In this document: positions 49,800-59,059 of the stretch, piece by piece
How positions within the stretch are numbered: the first letter of the stretch is position 1
Layout of the letters: every line of letters begins with the position of its first letter
Source: Streptosporangium sp. NBC_01755
GTDB taxonomy: Bacteria > Actinomycetota > Actinomycetes > Streptosporangiales > Streptosporangiaceae
NCBI RefSeq assembly: GCF_035917995.1
Contig: NZ_CP109131.1
Location: 8,085,095 to 8,149,094, forward strand
DNA: 64,000 nt
Direction of reading: 5' to 3'
Program-made: the position numbers and the translations under genes
The notes under the pieces: generated by a model
The model's database searches: none
What the model saw: the letters and a program-made list of their open reading frames with translations, nothing else
What the model was told of the DNA's origin: nothing

Positions 49800-52700
49800 T
49801 CAGGCGGGTGGCGGGTAGAGGTCGAAGCCGTACAGGCCCTGGTCGCCGCCTGCCGCCAGGCCGAAGCCGGTGGGGAACCAGGCCAGGCAGTTGAGGCCCG
49901 CCTCGACGCGGGTGCCGGCGCCGACCGACTCTCCGTACCTGTCCCACAGCCGGATGGTGCCGTCGTCGGAGCAGGTGGCGAGCAGGTTGCTGTCCGGGGA
50001 GACGGCCACGCCGCGGATCTTTCCCAGGCCGGTGGGCAGCGTCGCCCGGTCCCTGCCGCCGGCCGACCACACGCGTGCGGCGCCGTTCTCGAAGCAGGCG
50101 GCCAGCCAGGTGCCGTCGGGGGCGATCGCCACCTGCCGTGCCGCCCCCGGGCATCCCTTGAGCGAGGCCCGCAGCTTTCCGTCGGCTCCCCACAGGCCCG
50201 CCGCCCCGTTGACCGAGACGATGGCGAACCACCTGCCGTTGGGGGCCACGGTGATCTCGTCCATGGCCTCCACCCTGCTTTTCAGGGTGGCGTACCGCCG
50301 GCCGTCCGGTTTCCAGAGTTGGATTTTTCCGTAGATGGACAGGGTGGCGAGCCAGGCGCCGTCCGGTGAGATGAGGAGGTGCGCGGTCGCCCGGACGTTC
50401 GCGATCAGGACGGCCCGCTCGGTGCCGTCGGCCCACCAGACACGCGCGGTGCCGTCTTCCGAGCAGGTGGCCAGCCAGGTGCTGTCGGGGGCGATCACCA
50501 CCTCGCGCACCGGCCCGGTGTGACCGGTCAGCACCGCCCTCCTGCTGCCGCCCGCGCCCCAGAGCCGTACGGTCCGGTCGGCCGACCAGGTGGCCAGCCA
50601 GGTGCTGTCGGGGGCGATCGCCACTCCTCGCACACGTCCGGTGTGCTCCGTCGGAATGGCCCGCCTGCGGCCACCGGCTCCGCGTATCCGGATCACGTGA
50701 TCGCCGGACCAGACGGCCAGCCAGGTCTTGTCCGGCGAGATCGTGCCGTAATGGCCGGCCTCGATGGGAACGGTGAGGGTCGCCCCTTCTATCCTGTCCC
50801 CGTTCCAGAGCTTCACCGACCCGTCGCCGGAGTGTGTGGCGATCCAGCTCCCCTCGGGGGAGATCGTCACCCGGCGCACCATCCCGGTCCGGCCCCTGCG
50901 GCTCTGCCGCCCGGGGCGCTCCGACTGCCAGATCCGGATCTCCCCGTCCTGCGAGCAGGCGGCCAGCCAGCCGCCGTCAGGGGCGATCACCACCTGACGC
51001 ACCGGATCGGCATGCCCGGTCAGAGCTGCCCGTTCGCTGCCGCCGGACTCCCACAACCGCACGCTCTGTTCCCCCGAGAGGGTCGCCAGCCAGCCGCCGT
51101 CAGGGGCGATCACCACCTGACGCACCGGATCGGCATGCCCGGTCAGGACGGCCCGCTGCCTGCCGTCGGACTCCCACAGACGCACGCTCCGATCTTCGGA
51201 GAGGGTCGCCAGCCAGCCGCCGTCAGGGGCGATCACCACCTGACGCACCGGATCGGCATGCCCGGTCAGGACGGCCCGCTGCCTGCCGTCGGACTCCCAC
51301 AGACGGACCGGGCCGGTGGACGTCCAAGTGGCCAGCCAGGTGCCGTCGGGGGCGATGCGTATCCCGGGTGCCGCTCCGGTGTGCCCGGTCAGGACGGCCC
51401 GCTCGTCGCCGTCGACTCCCCACAGGCGCACGCTCCCATCTCCGGACAGGGTCGCCAGCCAGCCGCCGTCAGGCGAGACGGCCATCCTGGAGACCTCGCG
51501 TATCGGTCTGCTGCGGCCGGAGACCTTCTCGTTCTCCTGGTTCCAGCCGCGCATCAGCAGGGCGTCCCTCAGGGTTCGCGACTTGGTTCTCACCCGGACC
51601 TGGCTCCTGAGGGTCAGGCGCTTCTTCCCGTCGGGGTCCCACAGGGCGACCCTTCCCCTCGCGGAGAAGGTGGCCAGCCACGAGCCGTCCGGCGCGGCCA
51701 CCATCCCGGCAAGCCTGCCGATCCCGCTCTTCAGGACGGCACGCCTGCTCCCGTCGGCGTTCCACAGGGCGACCCTTCCCCTCGCGGAGAGGGTCGCCAG
51801 CCACGAGCCGTCCGGCGCGGCCACCATCCCGGCAAGCCTGCCGAGGCCGTTCTCCAGGAGCGCCTTCTGGGTGCCGTCGATCCCCCAGACCTGCACCCTC
51901 CGGCGTCCGGAACGGGTCACCAGCCATGAGCCGTCCGGCGCGGCGGCGACCTCGTGAACCGGCTTCTTGTGCGTGGCCAGCGTTGTCCGGGTAGTGCCGT
52001 CGGTCTTCCATACCTGCACACCGTCGCGGCCGTGGACGACGAATCTCGATCCGTCCGGTGTGATCGACACGTCCCTCAGCCGTTTCGTCGTCGAGGTCAG
52101 TGTTCTCAAAAGGCAGGTGGCACCGATGTCGGGCAGCGGCCAGCGGGTTCTCAGGAAGGGAGTCTCGGTCTCCTGGCTGTAGCGCTCGATCGACGCCCGC
52201 ATCGGCGGGAACGCGTACAGACGGGCCAGCAGGTTCGCGGTGGAGACGGCATCCGATTCGAAGGGGGCGAGCAGGTGGGTGCTCCGGGCGATCAGCTGCC
52301 GGACCCCGGCGACGGAGCGGGAGGTCGACAGCAGCAGATCCGACTCCGCCGCGGCCACCCCGGACGCGCGTATCCGGGTGACGAACCATCGCACGTCGTG
52401 CAGGAGCGATTCCAGCTCCCGATGTCTTCTCCCCTCGGCGAGGTGGAACAGCAGGTGGTCCCAGAGGTAGGGCACTTCCCCGGGAAGCCTCCACCATTCG
52501 GCGTCCGCCGCGGGGTCGTCGCCGGGTACCAGGTTTCGGGCCTCGTCGAGGAAGTCCCGGTTGGCCGCCTCGACGCGTTCTCTTCCCAGCCCGTACTCCG
52601 AGCGGAGGTGGGAACGGATGACGTCGTGGACGGTGATCGACGGCACCGTTCCCTCAGCCTGCTGCCTGCCGATCAGTGACAGGTCGTGCAGCCTCGCGCA

Positions 52701-53831
52701 GAGATGCTCGGTCTGCTCGGAGGTCAGTCCGGCGGTGGCGCGCCAGAGAAGCTCGACGGTGCCGACCGGTATGTCGGCGTCCTGTGGGAAGACACCCAGC
52801 TCAAGGAAGCGAGCACGGTCGAACGCGCCGAGAGCTTCGAGGCCGTACTCGACCGTCACGCGCACCGCGGTCTCCCGCCGGCGGGGGATGGTGACGTCCA
52901 GGACGGCGGGTCCGGCCCGGCCGAGCCGCTCGACCGCCCGGCGGGCGGCGACGTCGGCGTTCATCCCGCTGCCGTGCTCGTCCCGCAGGCGCGCGTTGAC
53001 GAGGTCCAGGAGCAGTGGCCATCTTCCCGTCAGGCCCATCAGGCTGTTGACGACGCCGGGGTTCATCGGCGGTAGCCCGCGGCTCAGCAACTGGACGGCC
53101 ACCCGCGGCGCCATCTCGTCGACGATCATCGCGATCGCGTTCGGGGGAAGGGCTCTGGGCAGGCGGGTCGTCACCAGCACCCGGGACCGCACGGCCGCGG
53201 CCAGGAAGGGTCTCAGCTGCGACAGGCTCCACACGTCGTCGACCACCAGCAGCACCTGGCCCCGCTCCGCCAGGATCTCGGCCATCCGGTGGCCGGCCTG
53301 CTCGGGACTGGAGAACTCCGGCCGGCTGCCCGTCACGGCCTCCGTGACGTCGTTGGCCAGCGCCGCGATGTCGACACCGGCGCGGTCGCGACCCACGGTG
53401 ACCCATATGACGCCGTCCTTGAACCGCTTCCTTACCTCTCCGCTGTGACACGCCTCCACGGCCAGGGACGTCTTACCGAAACCGCCCGCCCCCGCGATGC
53501 CGGTGGTCAGGCCGACCGTTCCCGAACTCCTCATCGTCAGGGTGGAGACCACATCGTCCAACTCGGTTCTGCGGACCCACCCCGCCTTCCTCTCGGGCGC
53601 CTGGAAGAGCCCGCCGCGAGCGCGCGACTTCACCAGTCCCGGCGTCAGCCGGGTCAGCAGGACGATGAGGAAGGCGGTCAATCCGAAAATCGCGACCCAT
53701 GTTATCCGGTGCTCGGCCACCGTTTCCGGGAAATATTCTCCGACCATTCCAACTGGCAGTCCGACCAGGATTCCAACAATTACCAGAAGTGCCGTTGCCA
53801 TATCGGCGAGTTTTTTTGTGCGACGAGCCAA
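49800..53831 (-). CDS. NB-ARC/STAND ATPase with WD40 repeats and N-terminal membrane helices
   Basis: A 1343-residue protein. Two N-terminal hydrophobic helices (about 12-32 and 45-62) suggest membrane attachment. The NB-ARC module has Walker A AGAGGFGKT (113-121), Walker B VLLVVDDVW (193-201), sensor LVTTRL (219-224) and an MHD-like VHD near residue 405. A helical region follows (about 430-590), then about 17 WD40-type units of ~42 residues (about 600-1335). Three adjacent units are almost identical. Such STAND proteins switch by ADP/ATP exchange and serve in signalling or anti-phage/conflict systems; no effector domain other than the membrane part is recognised. It starts with TTG after AGGTG. 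Confidence 0.92.
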   Translation of the reverse strand: MARRTKKLADMATALLVIVGILVGLPVGMVGEYFPETVAEHRITWVAIFGLTAFLIVLLTRLTPGLVKSRARGGLFQAPERKAGWVRRTELDDVVSTLTMRSSGTVGLTTGIAGAGGFGKTSLAVEACHSGEVRKRFKDGVIWVTVGRDRAGVDIAALANDVTEAVTGSRPEFSSPEQAGHRMAEILAERGQVLLVVDDVWSLSQLRPFLAAAVRSRVLVTTRLPRALPPNAIAMIVDEMAPRVAVQLLSRGLPPMNPGVVNSLMGLTGRWPLLLDLVNARLRDEHGSGMNADVAARRAVERLGRAGPAVLDVTIPRRRETAVRVTVEYGLEALGAFDRARFLELGVFPQDADIPVGTVELLWRATAGLTSEQTEHLCARLHDLSLIGRQQAEGTVPSITVHDVIRSHLRSEYGLGRERVEAANRDFLDEARNLVPGDDPAADAEWWRLPGEVPYLWDHLLFHLAEGRRHRELESLLHDVRWFVTRIRASGVAAAESDLLLSTSRSVAGVRQLIARSTHLLAPFESDAVSTANLLARLYAFPPMRASIERYSQETETPFLRTRWPLPDIGATCLLRTLTSTTKRLRDVSITPDGSRFVVHGRDGVQVWKTDGTTRTTLATHKKPVHEVAAAPDGSWLVTRSGRRRVQVWGIDGTQKALLENGLGRLAGMVAAPDGSWLATLSARGRVALWNADGSRRAVLKSGIGRLAGMVAAPDGSWLATFSARGRVALWDPDGKKRLTLRSQVRVRTKSRTLRDALLMRGWNQENEKVSGRSRPIREVSRMAVSPDGGWLATLSGDGSVRLWGVDGDERAVLTGHTGAAPGIRIAPDGTWLATWTSTGPVRLWESDGRQRAVLTGHADPVRQVVIAPDGGWLATLSEDRSVRLWESDGRQRAVLTGHADPVRQVVIAPDGGWLATLSGEQSVRLWESGGSERAALTGHADPVRQVVIAPDGGWLAACSQDGEIRIWQSERPGRQSRRGRTGMVRRVTISPEGSWIATHSGDGSVKLWNGDRIEGATLTVPIEAGHYGTISPDKTWLAVWSGDHVIRIRGAGGRRRAIPTEHTGRVRGVAIAPDSTWLATWSADRTVRLWGAGGSRRAVLTGHTGPVREVVIAPDSTWLATCSEDGTARVWWADGTERAVLIANVRATAHLLISPDGAWLATLSIYGKIQLWKPDGRRYATLKSRVEAMDEITVAPNGRWFAIVSVNGAAGLWGADGKLRASLKGCPGAARQVAIAPDGTWLAACFENGAARVWSAGGRDRATLPTGLGKIRGVAVSPDSNLLATCSDDGTIRLWDRYGESVGAGTRVEAGLNCLAWFPTGFGLAAGGDQGLYGFDLYPPPA
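50960..51345. repeat. Homogenised 126-bp WD40-coding repeats
   Basis: The block beginning CAGCCGCCGTCAGGGGCGAT recurs at about 50968, 51094 and 51220, exactly 126 bp apart and nearly identical over most of the unit. It encodes GHADPVRQVVIAPDGGWLA three times. Outlying WD40 units are clearly more diverged. Recent unequal exchange or gene conversion is implied. Confidence 0.85.
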
Positions 53832-54380
53832 CGATCACCTCGACAGTGCTTACCCCTGCCCCGACGGGCGCTGGGAACCCTGGACGCACGATATCTGTTC
53901 CCCATTGCCGCTGAGTTGAATCACCGAGGTTCAGGTAATTAACGCGCGCACAGAAAGCCGTGTTTCACGCTTTGCGCTGCTATGTCCGCAGCACCGACAC
54001 CGGCCATTCCGACTCACATTCAACGAAGATCTTTTTCCGTGTCGCCACGATCACCCTCGGCCATCTCTTTCGAGTCGCCGGCCGGGCCGGCCACGCCCCT
54101 CAGCGGCCAGGGCCCTCCCAGAGGGCCGCCGCGCACGGCCAGGCCGCGGACAGTGGTTTGCCGCAAACGCTTCCCCTGTCACTAAATGCGGCTATAAGCC
54201 GAGCAGAATACCGCGTGTCCGAATCAATGTTTAGTTTCGATAAAAAAGACAGCGAAATCAAGGTATCCGCCGCATTCGACGGACCTTCGGATTAGGATCT
54301 GACGCGGCCAGAGCCGAGCCGGGAAAAGCCGCTCCCCGCTCATCTCATGCCAAGGCACCGTCCCCGAAACCCTGTCACCT
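53832..54380. other. Intergenic region upstream of the NB-ARC gene
   Basis: It must hold the leftward promoter of the NB-ARC/WD40 gene, but no clear one is seen. A short frame with unusual AT-rich codons ends at 54295 (MFSFDKKDSEIKVSAAFDGPSD), possibly the tail of a small or foreign gene; it lacks an obvious ribosome site. It is otherwise empty. Confidence 0.35.
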
Positions 54381-55506
54381 GAAGACGGGCCGGGTGGACG
54401 GCGTCCAGTACGCGGTGCCCTTCGTCACCGACGTGCCCCTGCTGTTCCACCGCCGCGGCGTGCCCGTGCCCACCACGACGGAGCAGCTCTGGAAGTACGC
54501 CGCCGCGAACGGCGGGTACGCCGTACAGCTCGGCGACTACGAGGGGGGCACCGTCAACCTGCTGGAGGCGGTCCGGTCCGCCGGCGGAAGGATCACCGAC
54601 GGTGACCGGATCGTGGCGGACGAGGGAGTACACGGCGAGCGGGTGCGCGAGGCGCTCGCGCGCTGGCGAGCGCTGCTGGAGAACGGCACCCTGACACGCG
54701 GGGCGGAGAACTTCTCCAAGCAGGACACCTTCGACGCCTTCAGGGACGGATTCCTCGCGCGAGGCCCGAAGGACTCCGCGAAGGAGAGCAGCCTGCAGGC
54801 GTTCCGCGACGAGGAGGCGGCCTACATGCGCAACTGGCCGTTCGCGTTCCACCGCCTGGCCACAGACCGCTCGATGTACGACGGCCACCGGCGCCTGCGC
54901 TTCGGCATGGCCGCACTCCCCGGCGTCGGCATCCTCGGTGGTTTCAACCTGGCGATCTCCGCACACTCCGACAATCCAGAAAAAGCACGGATGCTCATCG
55001 ACTTCCTGACCGGCCACCAGGCCCAGGCTCGGCTGTTCGCCTGCAGCGGCTATCCGCCCGTGCTCGAGTCCGTCTACGAGGAGTACCGGCGCGACCCGCG
55101 CACCTGCGACCAGCTGTCCACCTCCCCCGGGACGGAAACGGGCTTCTCCGGGAGAAAAGACTGCACGACGAGGGCGGGAGTGAGTCCCACGGCGGGGGCG
55201 GACAGCGCCGCCGGACCTTTCGGTGAGAACCCTGAGATCACCGCCCCCATGCTTCAGGAGCTGGCCGGGAAGATCCACCAGGCCCTGTGCAAGGCCGAAT
55301 CGCGGCCGCAGTACTCCTACTACTCCGCTTTCAGTGAGGTGTTTCGCGGATGCGCCCGCGCGGTGGTCAACGGTGACCTGCCCGCCAGGGAACTGGACCT
55401 CGCCCGGTTCGCCGACGCCCTGCGCGCCGCCCGGCAGGGCAGGGCCCCGGAGGGCACGGCCGGGTCACTCGCCCACTGCGGGAAACACGAGTGGCGGCCG
55501 GGATGA
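54380..55506 (+). pseudogene. ABC extracellular solute-binding protein (family 1), 5'-truncated
   Basis: About 370 codons of a sugar-type binding protein: GVQYAVPFVTDVPLLFHRRG, the hinge/lobe region, MAALPGVGILGGFNLAISAHS and PEKARMLIDFLTGHQAQARLFA are family-1 features. The lipoprotein signal and first ~100-150 residues are missing. The coding frame becomes unlike protein before about 54380. A GTG at 54394 gives the open part, but a cytoplasmic truncated binding protein would not work. The C-terminal part (ENPEITAPMLQELAGKIHQAL) is unusually long. No permease or ATPase is adjacent. Confidence 0.65.
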
Positions 55507-55540
55507 CCGGACCCGTCCCGCTCCCACCGGGCCGCGGCGA

Positions 55541-55597
55541 GAGCGGGTCGGGGAACGGGAGCGGGAGCGGGAGCGGGAGCGGGTCGGGGAACGGGTC
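55541..55597 (+). repeat. GGGAGC hexanucleotide repeat
   Basis: Repeated GGGAGC units (about 55557-55580) are flanked on each side by GAGCGGGTCGGGGAACGGG. This simple-sequence tract lies between the solute-binding remnant and the aminotransferase and is not in a supported gene. Confidence 0.75.
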
Positions 55598-55666
55598 AGC
55601 GCCGCAGGTCGGCGCAGGAGTGGCAGGCGTTGGCGGTGCCGGCGATGTTCCAGACCGCGAAGACCT

Positions 55667-56995
55667 TCAGCCGCGCATCCGCCCCGCGATGTCACGCACC
55701 GCCACGGCCAGCAGGTCGACGTCGTCACAGGTGCTGAAGAGCGCCGGTGTCACCCGCACGCAGGAGCCTCTGGCCGGGCCGCCGCGGTTGACGGTGAAGA
55801 TCCGGTACCGCTTCATCAGGTCGGTGGCGATCGCGACGTTCTCGGCTTCGGAGGTACGCCCGGTGATCCGGAACGCGGTGATCGTGCCGTACATGGCGGG
55901 CTCCTCGGGGGTGAGGATCTCCAGGTTGTCGATGTCGAGCACCTGGCCCACCCAGCGGTCGCGCAGGAAGCGCAGCCGTGCCTGCTTGGCGGCGGCGCCC
56001 AAGGTGTCGTGGAAGTCCAGAGCGGCGTCGGCGGTCAGGACGGGGGCGACGTTCAGGGTGCCGGCGTGCACCCGGGAACGGATGTCGTCACGCGGGAAGG
56101 TCTCGTCGCCGAAGGCGACGTCGATGTCGGCCAGGCGATCCTTGCGGATGTAGAGGAACCCCGCTCCCAGCGGCATACCCATCCACTTGTGCAGGGAGAA
56201 CCCGGCGAAGTCCGCGTCCAGGTCGCCCAGGGTGAAGTCCAGGTGCCCCCAGGAGTGAGCGGCGTCGACGATCACGTCGATGCCTCGCTCGCGGGCCATC
56301 GCGGCGATCTCACGCACGGGCACCACCAGCCCGGTGCGGTTGTTCATGTGGCTGAGCAGCAGCAGCCTGACCCGAGGATGCTCGCGGAACGCCTGGGCGT
56401 AGGCGTCCAGCACCGCCTGGCGGGTCGCCGGCTCGGGGATGACCAGCCGCTCCACCCGGACGCCGCGCCGGTCGCGCAGCCAGTTCATGGAGTACTGCAT
56501 GCTGTGGTAGTCCAGGTCGGCGTACATCACCGAATCGCCGGGGCGCAGCCGCAGATAGCCGGCGATCAGCAGTTGCAGGGCCTCGGTACCGCCACGGGTG
56601 AGCGCGATCTCCTCCATGGAGACTCCGAGCATGGTCGCGATGCGTTTCCTGACCTGGTCCGCCTGCCCTTTGTAGGTGTTGCGCAGCAGGTAGGAACTCA
56701 CCTCGTTGAGGTGGTCGGTGTTGCGATGGTAGGCGCGGCGCACCGGCTCGGGCATGATCCCGTAGTAGCCGTTCTCCAGGTTGACGAAATCCCGGCTGAC
56801 CCGGTACTGCCGCGCCACGGTGTTCCAGAAGCCCTCGTCCCGGGCGAGCCGCTCGGGAGCGACACCGGCGGGAACGACCGGTAGGGCGGCGGCCGTCGAT
56901 CGGGGCTCCGCTGAGGGCGGGACCGGCGGCCGCGGGGCGAGGGGCAGGCCCAGCACACCCAGCCCGGCGACCATCTCACGCCTGGACAAGCTCAT
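55667..56995 (-). CDS. Class V aminotransferase with Tat signal (isopenicillin-N epimerase-like)
   Basis: A 442-residue PLP enzyme. It starts MSLSRREMVAGLGVLGLPLA, where SRREM and the hydrophobic stretch are a Tat-type export signal. The fold-type I core includes LTRGGTEALQLLIAGY, DVIVDAAHSWGH with the cofactor Asp, and GFSLHKWMG with the Schiff-base Lys, followed by GAGFLYIRKD. Family V members act as epimerases, desulfurases or lyases, for example CefD. An exported PLP enzyme is unusual. ATG 56995 is favoured over the longer frame. Divergent from the protease-propeptide gene; the neighbours give no clear substrate. Confidence 0.85.
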   Translation of the reverse strand: MSLSRREMVAGLGVLGLPLAPRPPVPPSAEPRSTAAALPVVPAGVAPERLARDEGFWNTVARQYRVSRDFVNLENGYYGIMPEPVRRAYHRNTDHLNEVSSYLLRNTYKGQADQVRKRIATMLGVSMEEIALTRGGTEALQLLIAGYLRLRPGDSVMYADLDYHSMQYSMNWLRDRRGVRVERLVIPEPATRQAVLDAYAQAFREHPRVRLLLLSHMNNRTGLVVPVREIAAMARERGIDVIVDAAHSWGHLDFTLGDLDADFAGFSLHKWMGMPLGAGFLYIRKDRLADIDVAFGDETFPRDDIRSRVHAGTLNVAPVLTADAALDFHDTLGAAAKQARLRFLRDRWVGQVLDIDNLEILTPEEPAMYGTITAFRITGRTSEAENVAIATDLMKRYRIFTVNRGGPARGSCVRVTPALFSTCDDVDLLAVAVRDIAGRMRG

Positions 56996-57358
56996 CGAAC
57001 CACTCCACACCGATCAGCGAGAGCCCACGGCACGGCGCAGCCCCGACCTGTTCCAACGGATCAGTCACAGTGTGCGTGAAACGGACTCCCCAGGCGGGCA
57101 TCCGCGCTGTTCAGGCGTGGCGTGGCGTGGCGTCGCCGCCCCCGAGGGGAGTCTCCGGCGGCGACCGGCAGGCCGGCTTTCCCCGCGGGAGCCGCGACGC
57201 GCCGGTGGCTCCGTTCGAAATCGCCACCCGCGTGGCGTCCGACCCCTGCGGTCGTGACCGGCGACGGCTGAATTAGAGTTACATCACCCGTATCGCGTCG
57301 TTGACCGCGGATACGGGGTCCCCTCACGTCCGGAGAAGCCGGGGTCGAGGAGAGACTC
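56996..57358. other. Intergenic region between divergent genes
   Basis: No supported gene. It includes the upstream regions of the aminotransferase (leftward) and the protease propeptide (rightward). A GAGGAGAG ribosome site is at about 57347-57354. No obvious -35/-10 pairs stand out. Confidence 0.35.
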
Positions 57359-57979
57359 ATGTCCCGTAGGCACATCGTCACCGCGGGGTGCGTTCTGACG
57401 CTCACCGCGCTTACGCCGTCGGTCATCCCGGCTGTCGTCCCGGTCCGGGAAGCCGGCGCCGTTGCCGTCCTGACCGCCGGGAAACGGAAGCCACCGCCGG
57501 ATCCCATCGACCGGCTACCACCGGGCGTGATCGAAGCACTCCAACGCGACTTCGGTCTCACCAGGAAACAGGCAGAGACCCGGCTGCGCAACGAGGCCCG
57601 GCTGACGGTGGTCGAGGCGGGACTCCGCGACATGCTCCGCGACTGCTTCGGCGGATCTTGGCTCATGGGAACCCTCTCCGAGACCCTCGTGGTGGCCACC
57701 ACCAGCACAGCCGACATCCCCCGGATCGTCGCGGCGGGCGCCCAACCCAAGATCGTTACCGCGTCGCTCGCGAAGCTCAGGGCGATCAAACAGAAACTCG
57801 ACGAGTCTCTGCCGAACCACCCGACCGGAGGAAGCGTCCGCTACATCGACGTGAAGAGCAACAAGGTGGTCGTCCTGTCCAGATACGCCGCGGCGACCCG
57901 GCTCCTGGTCGCCTCCATCCCGGTGGACAGGTCCCTGGTGGTCGTGCAGCCCTCGACGGAGACCCCTCGGCCCTCCTAA
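57359..57979 (+). CDS. Secreted protease propeptide-like protein without a protease domain
   Basis: A 206-residue protein with a signal peptide (about 1-35) followed by sequence typical of the pro-region of streptogrisin/alpha-lytic-type S1 proteases: PPGVIEALQRDFGLTRKQAETRL (about 54-76) and SLAKLRAIKQKLDESL, then VDRSLVVVQPSTETPRP, the usual end of the prodomain. In normal genes the chymotrypsin-like catalytic domain follows directly, but here a TAA stop comes at 57977-57979. Prodomains fold and inhibit the protease, so this may be a free secreted inhibitor/chaperone, or a 3'-truncated gene. A 12-bp tandem repeat starts 30 bp later. Confidence 0.72.
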   Translation: MSRRHIVTAGCVLTLTALTPSVIPAVVPVREAGAVAVLTAGKRKPPPDPIDRLPPGVIEALQRDFGLTRKQAETRLRNEARLTVVEAGLRDMLRDCFGGSWLMGTLSETLVVATTSTADIPRIVAAGAQPKIVTASLAKLRAIKQKLDESLPNHPTGGSVRYIDVKSNKVVVLSRYAAATRLLVASIPVDRSLVVVQPSTETPRPS

Positions 57980-58008
57980 CACCCGACGGGCCACGGCGCC
58001 TGCCGTTT

Positions 58009-58080
58009 CGGACCGGATCTCGGACCGGATCTCGGACCGGATCTCGGACCGGATCTCGGACCGGATCTCGGACCGGATCT
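58009..58080 (+). repeat. 12-bp tandem repeat, six perfect copies
   Basis: CGGACCGGATCT is repeated six times without mismatch, then trails off as CGGGCC. Each unit contains the palindrome-like CCGGATC. Its perfect sequence suggests a young, slippage-prone VNTR. It begins 30 bp past the propeptide stop. Confidence 0.95.
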
Positions 58081-58274
58081 CGGGCCACGCCGGGATCGGC
58101 GCCCTGATGATCTTCGCTCCGCCGCTCAGTCCGCGAAGCGGAGAGACGGCCCGGCCCATCTTCACCGGCGGGCACCCCACCGGCTTCGCCGACATCGGCT
58201 GGTTCTCGTTCGGCAACCGAACCGGCCACGGCCCGCGCATCCAGGAGGACGCGCAGGACCCACCGCGAGAGGCG

Positions 58275-58703
58275 TCAGTCGTCGACCCAGCCGTGGGATC
58301 GGGCGAACGCCAGGAAATGCTGCCTGACCTGCCCGATCTGCGCGCCCGTCAGCGTGGGCGCGTGCTCGATGAGCAGTTCGGTCACCGCACCGCTGAAGGA
58401 CTTCGCCGACAGCACGTCACACACGCCGTCGTCGTCGCCGAGCTGCTGGGAGGCGACCGAGGACGGCGTCACCGCGACCGGCCGCCGCGTCGGCGGCGGG
58501 TCCACGAGGCTGACCGTCGACACTTTCAGGCCGCGCTCACCCTCCATGACCTCGTACTCCACCCGGAGACCGGGCTGAACCACATGCCGGTTCTCACCGA
58601 AGTCGTTGGCGTGGAAGAACACATCCTCGCCCCCTCCGACAGCGGCGATGAAACCGTATCCGCGTACCTCGTCGAAACGAAGGATCGTACCGACTGCCAC
58701 CAC
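58275..58703 (-). CDS. Cold-shock domain protein with C-terminal extension
   Basis: A 142-residue protein. Residues about 4-65 are a cold-shock domain: GTILRFDEVRGYGFIAAVGGGEDVFFHANDF has the RNP1-like GYGFI and RNP2-like DVFFH motifs of single-strand nucleic acid binding. The extra C-terminal ~75 residues (SGAVTELLIEHAPTLTGAQIGQVRQHFLAFARSHGWVDD) are helical and seen only in some actinobacterial proteins. GTG start. It likely acts as an RNA chaperone. Confidence 0.88.
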   Translation of the reverse strand: MVAVGTILRFDEVRGYGFIAAVGGGEDVFFHANDFGENRHVVQPGLRVEYEVMEGERGLKVSTVSLVDPPPTRRPVAVTPSSVASQQLGDDDGVCDVLSAKSFSGAVTELLIEHAPTLTGAQIGQVRQHFLAFARSHGWVDD

Positions 58704-59059
58704 AACACCACCTACACAGAGAATCGCAACGCTCTATCTGATCCTGCCGGAACCCTCCGGCCCAAGGATCCGGCCTGCCTGCCGCGCCGGATCACCACTC
58801 TCCTCCTCATCAATCGACCTTCCCACCGCCCGACCGGCTCGGGCACCCCACAACCGGATCCACGGGGCGGTTCCGGCACCGGCCGCCCATGCCGGGACCC
58901 GCCGAGGGGCCGGATCCGCCCCACCCGTTCAGACCGGACGACCCGATGCTAGCCCGGACGGCGCACCGCGCGCATCGGTCCACGTCCACCTCTGCCGCTT
59001 TCACCACCCGTTCGCCGATCTCCCGGCCGGGCCCGACGCGTCAGGGCTCGCCCGATCCC
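58704..59059. other. Intergenic region, no gene recognised
   Basis: Between the cold-shock gene start (58703) and the AHSA1 gene stop (59060). Short frames on both strands are repetitive Arg/Pro-rich and do not look coding. The first 30-60 bases, locally AT-richer, probably contain the cold-shock promoter and leader. Confidence 0.35.

Noticed and set aside
50379..51929. Plus-strand repeat protein opposite the WD40 region
   Set aside because: The repeat period comes from the WD40 gene on the other strand, which has full NB-ARC and WD40 features.
55223..56884. Plus-strand 553-codon frame opposite the aminotransferase
   Set aside because: Shadow of the class V aminotransferase; it starts within the solute-binding remnant's other frame.
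57359..57979. A lipoprotein because of a Cys near the N-terminus
   Set aside because: The Cys (TAGCVLTL) lies inside the hydrophobic signal without a proper lipobox order; a cleavable signal peptide fits better.
58009..58080. 12-bp repeats as a transcription terminator or CRISPR
   Set aside because: Perfect contiguous units without spacers or T-tract; a simple VNTR explains them.
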